Below, piece after piece: positions 42,299 through 50,200 of a stretch of 62,840 nucleotides of DNA. The notes below the pieces were generated by a model. It had not been told where the DNA came from, did no database searches, and saw nothing but the letters and a program-made list of their open reading frames with translations. The DNA comes from Prevotella sp. GTDB lineage: Bacteria > Bacteroidota > Bacteroidia > Bacteroidales > Bacteroidaceae. The position numbers and the translations under genes were made by a program. The number at the start of each line of letters is the position of its first letter. The first letter of the stretch is position 1. The stretch is from positions 1 to 62,840 of the forward strand of contig JAFVFY010000096.1 in the NCBI GenBank assembly GCA_017475265.1. Direction: 5' to 3'.

Positions 42299-43459
42299 AT
42301 GAAAGCACTTAGGAATTATTTGAATAAGATTAAGCCGAACTTTGAGGAGGGCGGCAAGCTGCATGCTTTCCGTAGTCTGTTCGATGGCTTCGAGACGTTC
42401 CTCTTCGTGCCCAACGACACGGCGAAGAGTGGCGTGCACATCCACGACGCCATCGACTCGAAGCGCATCATGAGCCTGGTGGTTATCGCATTGATGCCGG
42501 CCATGCTGTTCGGCATGTATAATGTGGGCTACCAGAACGCTCTTGCCGCCGGAGCATTAGCCACGACGGGCTTCTGGGAAATGTTCTTTTTCGGCTTCCT
42601 TGCCGTACTGCCCAAGATTCTTGTCTCTTACATCGTAGGTCTTGGCATCGAGTTTGCCTGGGCACAATGGAAGGGCGAGGAGATTCAGGAGGGATTCCTC
42701 GTTTCGGGTATCCTCATTCCGCTGATTATCCCTGTGGAGTGTCCGCTTTGGATTCTCGCCATCGCCGTTGCCTTCGCCGTCATCATCGGTAAGGAAATCT
42801 TCGGCGGTACGGGTATGAATATCTTCAACCCCGCGCTGCTCTGCCGCGCCTTCCTGTTCTTCGCCTATCCTTCGAAGATGTCTGGCGACCAGGTTTGGGT
42901 GGCACAGGACAGCATCTTCGGACTGGGCAATACGTTACCCGACGGCTTCACCATGGCCACTCCGTTGGCACAGGTGGGACAGGGCGCTGAAGTAACAGCC
43001 TCTCTGAACGATATGATTATTGGTCTTATCCCTGGAAGTATTGGTGAGACGAGCGTCATTGCCATTGCCCTTGGTGCCATCTTGTTGCTCTGGACGGGCA
43101 TCGCTTCGTGGAAGACCATGCTGAGCGTCTTTGTGGGTGGCGGTCTGATGGCTTGTCTCTTCGAGAGCCTTGGCATGACCCCGATTGCCTGGTACGAGCA
43201 CTTGGTGCTGGGTGGCTTCTGTTTCGGTGCTGTCTTTATGGCTACCGATCCTGTGACATCCTGCCGCACGGAGAGTGGTAAGTGGGTCTATGGCTTCATC
43301 ATCGGTGCCATGGCTGTGATTATCCGCGTGATGAACCCCGGCTATCCCGAGGGCATGATGCTCGCTATCCTGCTGATGAACATGTTTGCTCCTACTATCG
43401 ACCACTTTGTTGTGGAGCGTAATATTTCAAAACGAATGAAGAGAGGAGGTACAAAATGA
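42299..43459 (+). CDS. nqrB: Na+-translocating NADH:quinone reductase subunit B
   Basis: 386 residues; polytopic membrane protein. Features are the N-terminal HAFRSLFDGFETFLF and HIHDAIDSKRIM blocks, GTGMNIFNPALLCRAFLFF, and the FMN-attachment region GFTMATPLAQVG, where the Thr before PLA is the expected covalent FMN residue. DPVTSCRTESGKWVYG and NPGYPEGMMLAILLMN close the family pattern. NqrB carries FMN and riboflavin and lies on the Na+ path. It overlaps nqrC by 4 bp. Confidence 0.96.
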   Translation: MKALRNYLNKIKPNFEEGGKLHAFRSLFDGFETFLFVPNDTAKSGVHIHDAIDSKRIMSLVVIALMPAMLFGMYNVGYQNALAAGALATTGFWEMFFFGFLAVLPKILVSYIVGLGIEFAWAQWKGEEIQEGFLVSGILIPLIIPVECPLWILAIAVAFAVIIGKEIFGGTGMNIFNPALLCRAFLFFAYPSKMSGDQVWVAQDSIFGLGNTLPDGFTMATPLAQVGQGAEVTASLNDMIIGLIPGSIGETSVIAIALGAILLLWTGIASWKTMLSVFVGGGLMACLFESLGMTPIAWYEHLVLGGFCFGAVFMATDPVTSCRTESGKWVYGFIIGAMAVIIRVMNPGYPEGMMLAILLMNMFAPTIDHFVVERNISKRMKRGGTK

Positions 43460-44205
43460 GTAAGTTAAATACAAACAGCAACGCCTACATTATTATATAT
43501 AGTGCGATACTGGTGGTCATCGTGGCCTTCCTGCTGGCCTTCATCTTCAAGGCGTTGAAGCCGATGCAGGATGCCAACGTGGCCTTAGACATCAAGAAGC
43601 AGATACTCTACTCGCTCAACATCCGCGACCTTGACGGTGCCGAGGCTGAAGCCAAGTACGCCGAGGTGGTGAAGAACGAGGGCGAGATTGACGGTCAGAA
43701 GTACTATGCCTGCGAGATTGACGGTGAGGATATCCTCGTTGTCTCCTTGAAGGGCATGGGTCTCTGGGGCGGCATCAGCGGCTACATCTCCATCCACGGC
43801 GATGAGGATCCCGTTGTCTACGGTGCTTACTTCAACCATGAGAGCGAGACCGCCGGCCTGGGTGCCGAGATCAAGGACTCGCAGAAATGGCAGGAGAAGT
43901 TCATCGGCAAGAGGGTCTTCGTCGACCCTGCTGACGGTAGCGAAGTGGCCCTCGCCGTGGTCAAGAACGTTGAGGACCCCACGACGCAGGTGGACTGCGT
44001 GACGGGTGCCACGCTGACCTCCAACGGTGTGAACGACATGATCAAGGCTGGACTGAAGGATGCCGGCAAGCGCTTTGTCCAGCTGTTCATGAGCATGCAG
44101 TGCTACAAGGACTCCGATAAGGACTGCTGCAAAGACTCCACAGAGGTCTGCTGCAAGGACTCTACCGAGGTCTGCTGCAGCGACTCCACTGCCACAGCAA
44201 TGTAA
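43456..44205 (+). CDS. nqrC: Na+-translocating NADH:quinone reductase subunit C with cysteine-rich C-terminal tail
   Basis: 249 residues. One N-terminal membrane helix (~11-31), then the periplasmic FMN domain with the flavinylation motif VDCVTGATLTSNGV (Thr after GA), and HESETAGLGAEIKDSQKWQ. The normal family ends near VQLFMS. Here it continues for ~34 residues with a tandem motif of two cysteines followed by KDSTEV: seven Cys in total (one single, three CC pairs), encoded by 27-bp repeats at 44113-44187. The tail would lie outside the cytoplasmic membrane. Its role is unknown; metal binding or disulfide formation is possible. Confidence 0.94.
   Translation: MSKLNTNSNAYIIIYSAILVVIVAFLLAFIFKALKPMQDANVALDIKKQILYSLNIRDLDGAEAEAKYAEVVKNEGEIDGQKYYACEIDGEDILVVSLKGMGLWGGISGYISIHGDEDPVVYGAYFNHESETAGLGAEIKDSQKWQEKFIGKRVFVDPADGSEVALAVVKNVEDPTTQVDCVTGATLTSNGVNDMIKAGLKDAGKRFVQLFMSMQCYKDSDKDCCKDSTEVCCKDSTEVCCSDSTATAM
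44113..44187 (+). repeat. 27-bp repeats encoding the NqrC Cys-Cys tail
   Basis: Near-identical units giving CCKDSTEV; three CC pairs, with synonymous changes between copies (AAAGACTCCACA versus AAGGACTCTACC). Confidence 0.85.
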
Positions 44206-44210
44206 TCAAT

Positions 44211-44241
44211 AGTAAATCGTAAATTCGTAAATCGTAAATTA
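44211..44241. repeat. 7/8-bp tandem repeat between nqrC and nqrD
   Basis: Units GTAAATC / GTAAATTC; ends just before the nqrD start. Confidence 0.8.
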
Positions 44242-44243
44242 CT

Positions 44244-44864
44244 ATGGCATTATTTAGTAAACAGAACAGGGAGGTTTTTACTAATCCGTTGAACCTCGAC
44301 CACCCGATACTGGGTCAGGTGCTGGGCATCTGCTCGGCCCTGGCCGTGACCTCGCAGCTGAAGCCCGCCATCGTCATGGGTCTCGCCGTGACGGTGATTA
44401 CGGCCTTCGCCAATGTGATTATCTCGCTCATCCGCAACACCATCCCCAACCGCATCCGCATCGTGGTGCAGCTCGTCGTGGTAGCCGCGCTGGTGACCAT
44501 TGTCAGCCAGGTGTTGAAGGCTTACGTTTATGACGTGAGTGTTCAGTTGAGCGTCTATGTGGGACTGATTATCACCAACTGTATCCTCATGGGGCGCTTG
44601 GAAGCCTTCGCCATGCAGAACAAGCCGTGGCTCTCGTTCCTCGACGGTCTCGGCAACGGCATTGGCTACGCCATGATCCTCATCATCGTGGGTGCCGTGC
44701 GCGAGTTCTTTGGTCGCGGCTCGCTCCTCGGCTTCCAGATTATCCCCGAGGGAGCTTACGACTTCGGCTACATCAACAACGGCATGATGACTATGCCCGC
44801 CATGGCCCTCATCCTTGTGGGAATAGTTATTTGGGTACATCGTGCATATTTCTATAAAGGGTGA
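44244..44864 (+). CDS. nqrD: Na+-translocating NADH:quinone reductase subunit D
   Basis: 206 residues with six membrane helices. Blocks NPLNLDHPILGQVLGICSAL, TNCILMGRLEAFAMQNKPWL and GAVREFFGRGSLLGF are diagnostic for NqrD, the partner of NqrE in binding the membrane Fe-S centre. It is a paralogue of RnfE in this window. The inverted-repeat element copy 2 starts 3 bp after its stop. Confidence 0.96.
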   Translation: MALFSKQNREVFTNPLNLDHPILGQVLGICSALAVTSQLKPAIVMGLAVTVITAFANVIISLIRNTIPNRIRIVVQLVVVAALVTIVSQVLKAYVYDVSVQLSVYVGLIITNCILMGRLEAFAMQNKPWLSFLDGLGNGIGYAMILIIVGAVREFFGRGSLLGFQIIPEGAYDFGYINNGMMTMPAMALILVGIVIWVHRAYFYKG

Positions 44865-44866
44865 TT

Positions 44867-44993
44867 AGCCCCCTAAGTTAGGGGGTTGGGGGTCTGAACA
44901 AGCGCAGATACCCTTTTACCCGAGGTATAACTAACAAGTTAAACGGTCTGATAAACGCTTGTTCAGACCCCCAACCCCCTAACTTAGGGGGCT
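44867..44993. repeat. 127-bp inverted-repeat element, copy 2 (nqrD-nqrE)
   Basis: Perfect 38-bp terminal inverted repeats (44867-44904 and 44956-44993), beginning AGCCCCCTAAGTTAGGGGG. The centre shares GGTCTGATAAACG with copy 1 at 17163-17280, but the middle ~40 bp differ. It ends 5 bp before the nqrE start, so the hairpin may sequester the ribosome-binding region. Confidence 0.93.
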
Positions 44994-44998
44994 CGAAT

Positions 44999-45625
44999 AT
45001 GGAACACGCAATAAGTCTATTCTTTAGGTCGATATTCGTCGACAATATGATCTTCGCGTTCTTCCTCGGCATGTGCTCCTACCTTGCCGTGTCGAAGACG
45101 GTGAAGACCTCCTTGGGGCTTGGTCTGGCCGTGACCTTCGTGCTCACCGTCACCGTGCCCGTGAACTATCTCTTGCAGACCAAGGTATTAGGCGACGGTT
45201 GCTTGGTGGAAGGCGTTGACCTGAGCTACCTCTCGTTCATCCTCTTTATCGGTGTCATCGCTGGTATGGTTCAGCTCGTTGAGATGACGGTCGAGAAATA
45301 CTCGCCGTCGCTCTATGCCGCCCTTGGTATCTTCCTGCCCCTTATCGCCGTGAACTGCGCCATCATGGGTGCCTCGCTCTTCATGCAGCAGCGCATACTG
45401 ATGGAACCCGACAACACGCAGGCCATCACCTCCGTCTGGGATGCCATCGTCTACGGCTTCGGCTCTGGTATCGGTTGGACGCTCGCTATCGTGTCGCTCG
45501 GTGCCATCCGCGAGAAGATGCAGTACTGTGACGTGCCCAAGCCCCTCCAGGGCCTCGGCATTACGTTCATCACTGTGGGCCTCATGGCTATGGCAATGAT
45601 GTGTTTCTCTGGACTGAACATATAA
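44999..45625 (+). CDS. nqrE: Na+-translocating NADH:quinone reductase subunit E
   Basis: 208 residues with six membrane helices. [40 protein letters not shown] and [20 protein letters not shown] match NqrE. Paralogue of RnfA. Its start lies 5 bp after the hairpin element, which could lower its expression relative to nqrD unless translation is coupled. Confidence 0.96.
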   Translation: MEHAISLFFRSIFVDNMIFAFFLGMCSYLAVSKTVKTSLGLGLAVTFVLTVTVPVNYLLQTKVLGDGCLVEGVDLSYLSFILFIGVIAGMVQLVEMTVEKYSPSLYAALGIFLPLIAVNCAIMGASLFMQQRILMEPDNTQAITSVWDAIVYGFGSGIGWTLAIVSLGAIREKMQYCDVPKPLQGLGITFITVGLMAMAMMCFSGLNI

Positions 45626-45658
45626 ATCGTAAATAGTAAATTCGTAAATCGTAAATTA
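45624..45658. repeat. 7/8-bp tandem repeat between nqrE and nqrF
   Basis: Units AAATCGT / AAATAGT / AAATTCGT; overlaps the nqrE stop codon. Confidence 0.8.
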
Positions 45659-45663
45659 CGTAT

Positions 45664-46932
45664 ATGGCACAGTTTATAGCATATAGCATTGGAGTATTCC
45701 TGACAGTCATACTCCTCTTAGTGATTATCCTGCTCGTGGCGAAGAAATACCTCTCGCCGTCGGGCAATGTGAACATCGTGGTGAACGGTGACCGCACGCT
45801 CTCCGTGGCCCAGGGCAACAACCTCATGGCCACGCTCAACGAGAACGGCATCTTCCTGCCATCGGCCTGCGGCGGAAAGGCATCGTGCGGACAGTGCAAG
45901 GTGCAGGTCTTGGAGGGCGGCGGCGAGATTCTCGACTCCGAGAAGCCCCACTTCACGCGCAAGCAGATTAAGGACCACTGGCGCTTAGGCTGCCAGACGA
46001 AGGTGAAGGGCGACCTGAAGATTCATGTCGACGAGAGCATCCTCGGTGTGAAGGAATACGAGTGCACCGTCATCTCCAACAAGAACGTCGCCACGTTCAT
46101 CAAGGAGTTCAAGGTGCAGCTGCCCAAGGGCGAGCACATGGACTTCCTGCCCGGCTCCTACGCTCAGATTAAGATTCCGCAGTTCGACTGCATCGACTAC
46201 GACAAGGACTTCGACAAGAGCCTCATTGGCGACGAGTACCTGCCGTCGTGGGAGAAGTTCGGTCTCTTCCCGCTGAAGTGTAAGAATCCCGAGCCTACCA
46301 TCCGCGCCTACTCGATGGCCAACTATCCCGCCGAGGGCGACGTGTTCATGCTCACTGTGCGTATCGCCACGCCGCCGTTCAAGGCCGACAAGAGCGGATT
46401 CATGGAGGTGAACCCCGGTATTGCATCGTCGTACATCTTCTCGCTGAAGCCCGGCGACAAGGTCATCATGAGCGGTCCCTTCGGCGACTTCCATCCCCAC
46501 TTCGACTCGAAGAAGGAGATGATATGGGTGGGCGGTGGCGCCGGCATGGCCCCGCTGCGTGCGCAGATTATGCACATGACGAAGACGCTGCACACCACCG
46601 ACCGCGAGATGCACTATTTCTACGGTGCCCGCGCCCTCAACGAGGTATTCTATCTTGAAGACTTCCTCGGCTTGGAGAAGGATTTCCCCAACTTCCACTT
46701 CCACCTCGCCCTCGACCGTCCCGACCCCGCTGCCGATGCCGCAGGCGTGAAGTACACGCCGGGCTTCGTCCATCAGGTGATGCTCAACACCTACCTGAAG
46801 GATCACGAGGCTCCCGAGGATGTGGAGTACTACATGTGCGGCCCCGGCCCCATGTCCGCCGCCGTCGTCTCCATGCTCGACAGCCTTGGCGTTGACCCGG
46901 AGAGTATCATGTACGACAACTTCGGAGGATAA
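45664..46932 (+). CDS. nqrF: Na+-translocating NADH:quinone reductase subunit F
   Basis: 422 residues. N-terminal membrane helix (~5-27), a [2Fe-2S] domain with CGGKASCGQC and the distal Cys in RLGCQTK, an FAD domain (RAYSMANYPAEG) and an NADH domain (WVGGGAGMAPLRAQ, YYMCGPGPMSAAV). It is the electron entry point, oxidising NADH. Last gene of the operon; a 26-codon frame starts immediately after its stop. Confidence 0.97.
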   Translation: MAQFIAYSIGVFLTVILLLVIILLVAKKYLSPSGNVNIVVNGDRTLSVAQGNNLMATLNENGIFLPSACGGKASCGQCKVQVLEGGGEILDSEKPHFTRKQIKDHWRLGCQTKVKGDLKIHVDESILGVKEYECTVISNKNVATFIKEFKVQLPKGEHMDFLPGSYAQIKIPQFDCIDYDKDFDKSLIGDEYLPSWEKFGLFPLKCKNPEPTIRAYSMANYPAEGDVFMLTVRIATPPFKADKSGFMEVNPGIASSYIFSLKPGDKVIMSGPFGDFHPHFDSKKEMIWVGGGAGMAPLRAQIMHMTKTLHTTDREMHYFYGARALNEVFYLEDFLGLEKDFPNFHFHLALDRPDPAADAAGVKYTPGFVHQVMLNTYLKDHEAPEDVEYYMCGPGPMSAAVVSMLDSLGVDPESIMYDNFGG

Positions 46933-47013
46933 ATGAAACAAGAACGTACAACACCGGATAAATTTTTGGTGCTTTACCACAATAATACGTTCTTACCTCC
47001 GTTATATAGATGA
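46933..47013 (+). CDS. possible 26-residue peptide directly after nqrF
   Basis: ATG directly follows the nqrF TAA; 26 codons (MKQERTTPDK...PPLYR), then TGA. The tight junction suggests translational coupling, but no homologue is known to me and the length is within chance. It ends just before the structured RNA region. Confidence 0.25.
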   Translation: MKQERTTPDKFLVLYHNNTFLPPLYR

Positions 47014-47021
47014 GTAATAAG

Positions 47022-47149
47022 GATTAGGGTACTCCCGAAACGGGAGACCATGGCACTGGGAAGTGCGCAGGACCCTAGCTTTTTCATAGGAAAAAAATAA
47101 ATGTTTTTTCATTGTCCTCCCTGGCACGTGACGTGTCGGGGAGCTTTTT
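47022..47149 (+). ncRNA. candidate structured RNA (three-way junction) with intrinsic terminator
   Basis: Closing stem TAGGGT (47025-47030) / ACCCTA (47072-47077) encloses two hairpins: CTCCC-GAAAC-GGGAG (47032-47046) and GCACT-GGGA-AGTGC (47053-47066), with GNRA-like loops. After an A/T-rich linker a strong stem (47117-47143, CTCCC...GGGAG with an inner CACGT) ends in six T. It sits between nqrF and the A2M gene. It could be a free-standing small RNA, an nqr 3'-UTR RNA or a riboswitch-type attenuator for the A2M gene, whose start is ~85 bp beyond the terminator. I do not recognise a known class. Confidence 0.55.
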
Positions 47150-47233
47150 TGTTCGACAGAAGAATATATGGACACGAAATATATGACAATAAATGATGGA
47201 TGAAGAACGTTATAAAGAAAAAAACTTGATATT

Positions 47234-50200
47234 ATGAAGAAAACACTTTTAACCTTTACATTATTATTATTAATACCTATGTTTACCTTCGGACAAAATA
47301 CTATTGACGAATTGTGGAAGAAAGTGGCGGAGGCCGTTGACGACGACCTGCCGCAGACTGAACAGAAGCTGCTGCGCGAGATTGCCGAGCTGGCTGAGCG
47401 CGATGGCGACTATGCCACTTTGCTGAAAGCTGAGCTGCAGGAGGCCCGGTCGCTTTGTAGCGTGAGTCCCGACTCGTTGGAACCTGCGGTTGAGCGGCTG
47501 AAGGTTCGCGAGCAGGAAGCCAAGGACAGCGTGCTGCGTGCCGTCTACTGCACGGTGTTGGGCTATGTGTACAAGACCAACAGCATGCTCGATGAGGACC
47601 GCTATGAGCAGATTGCCGAGGAATATTATACCCGTGCGCTACATCACCCCGACCTGCTGGCTGCCACTAAGACTAAGAAATATTCCACTATCATCAACAT
47701 GGGCGGCGATAGCAGTTTCTTCGACGACGACCTGCTGTCGGTGATAGGCTACGAGGCACGGCGCTTCGACGTGTTGCGCGACTACTATGCCTCGTCGGGC
47801 AATCGTACTGCCGAACTGCTTTCCACCCTGCAGCTGTTCAAGCAGCAGCGCACCAATGAGATGGAGTCGCTGGACAGCTCGCCCTACCTGCAAAGGCTGG
47901 ACAGTCTGATAGAACGCTTTGCCGACCTTGATGTCTGCGGCGAGGCTGCCATTGAACGCTTCTCATTCATGGAGCGTCAGACGAGGGCTACAGCAGAGCA
48001 GAAGATGGCCTATCTGGACAAGGCCATCAGTCGCTGGGGTAACTGGAAACGCATAGACGAGTTGCGTAACAAACAAAAGGAACTCACCGCCCTGCAATTC
48101 CACGCCAACATGGAGCGCAAGGTCATCACCACCGGCCAGTGGAACGATGTCAATCTCACGGACATGAGGGGCATCACGGCTATGACCATGCGTGTGTATA
48201 GTGTGAAGTGTGACGGCAACTTCCCTTATAACCCTGACAACAAGTACGACTACGATGACCACTTTGTGAAAATACTCACGCCGCAGCCGGAACTGACGCA
48301 AACGCTGGAGCTAGGCGTGCATAAGGACTATGAGCTGTTCGATAGTCTGTTGCGCTTGGCTCCGTTGCCTGTCGGCGCTTATATGATAGAGCTGGAGAGC
48401 ACCCCAGGTACCCGCATCTCGCGCCAGCTGCTCTTCGTGAGTAATGTGCGCGTCATCGTCCAGCCTATGCCCGACAGGAAGATTCGTATGGTGGCTGTCG
48501 ATGCCATCACGGGCCAGCCCTTGAAGGGTGCGCATCTGGAGGTGACTTCCAACACAGGCTACTACAAAGACTCGAAGACCTATAATCTGACCACCGACGA
48601 ACAGGGTGAGTGCGTGTACAGCAGAACGGAGAAGGAACGCGACTGTTCCATCTTCGCCACCTATGGCGACGATAAGTACTGTCCCCGATTTAGTGAGGAC
48701 AGCAACTTCAGTTATTACGCTGGCAGCAGCGATGGCCACAGCGGTAGTGTCTACACCGACCGTCAGATGTACCGTCCTGGTCAGACCGTCCATGCCGCCG
48801 CCATCCTCTACCGCCGTTACGAGACCATCAACCATGCCGTCGATGCTGGCGTGAAGGTGACTATGGAGCTTTACGATGCCAACAACAAGGTGGTAGCCTC
48901 GAAGGAGGTGGTGACCGACGATTACGGCACCTGTGCTGCCGACTTCAAGCTTCCCACGTCGGGATTGGCTGGAAAGTATACGGTGAAGGCAAGGTGCAAG
49001 CACGCCGACAGCAAGTATGAAAGTACCTACTACGAGAGCTTCCGCGTGGAGGAATACAAGCGTCCGACGTTCGAGGTGGAGATTCCTCGTGTGGAGACTG
49101 CCTACGCCGATGGCGACACCGTCGACGTGGTAGGTACTGCCCGCACCTATAGCGGCGTGAAGGTTCAGGGCGCGAAGGTGAAGTATAAGGTGATGCGCCG
49201 TCGTGCCTTCTGGTGGTTCAGCTACTACAGCTACTGGAACCAGATGGTCATTGGCCGCGACAGCGACGACAAGGTGCTGGCTGAGGGCGAGACCGTGACG
49301 GGCGACGACGGAACGTTCACCGTTGGTGTGCCCATCGAGGTGCCCAAGACACGCTACCCCATGTTCTACAACTTCGTTGTCACAGCTGATGTTACTGACC
49401 AGGCAGGTGAGACGCATGCCGGCTCCGTGTCGTTGCCCATGGGTAATAAGCCGTTGGCTTTCAGCGCCGACCTGCCCGACAAGATGCTCCGTGAAGAGGG
49501 TGGCAGTGTTATCTTCACCTTGCGCAATGCCTCGGGTAATGAGCTTACCGAGCAGGTGAAATACCGCTTCGACGGTGGTAATTGGCTCACTACGAGTACA
49601 AACGAGGAAGTGGACATCCCCGAGCTGAAGAGCGGACGGCACACCCTCGATGCTGTCTGCAGGGGTGAGACGATACAACAGAAGTTTACCGTGTTCTCGC
49701 TCGACGATACCACACCCGCCGAGGAGACCGATGACTGGTTCTACCTGAGCAACTCACAGTTCCCCCGCGACGGCAAACCCGTCACATTCCAGCTGGGAGC
49801 CTCCGACCCCGACCTCCATATTGTCTACGCTATCTACGCCGGTAACAAGGTGATTGACAGCGGCTACAAAGATATGAGCAACGCCCTTATCAACCTCAAG
49901 CTGACGTATGAAGAGGAGTACGGAAACGGTCTGTTGCTCTCCTACGGCTGGGTGAAGAATGGCAAGGTGCATAGCCACCAGGCTAGTATCTCACGTCCCC
50001 TGCCCGACACCCGCCTAAAACTTGAGTGGGAAACGTTCCGCGACCGTCTCACGCCGGGGCAGCAGGAGGAGTGGACACTCCGCATTGTCAACCCCGATGG
50101 CACACCAGCCGACGCACAACTCATGGCTACGCTCTATGACAAGAGCCTCGACCAGCTAGAGGCCCACAAATGGAGTATCGGCGCTTCGCTTTGGCTACCC

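Noticed and set aside
17163-44993. Inverted-repeat elements considered as plain intrinsic terminators
   Set aside because: They lie inside operons, lack a T tract and share internal sequence; a processing or attenuation role is possible, but simple termination would silence rnfG and nqrE.
13858-46932. Rnf and Nqr operons considered as a duplication artefact
   Set aside because: Subunit sequences, gene order (B-C-D-G-E-A versus A-B-C-D-E-F) and partners differ clearly; these are two distinct complexes.
48311-49678. Minus-strand frame of 455 codons inside the A2M gene
   Set aside because: No family features; sense strand carries the conserved MG2 block.
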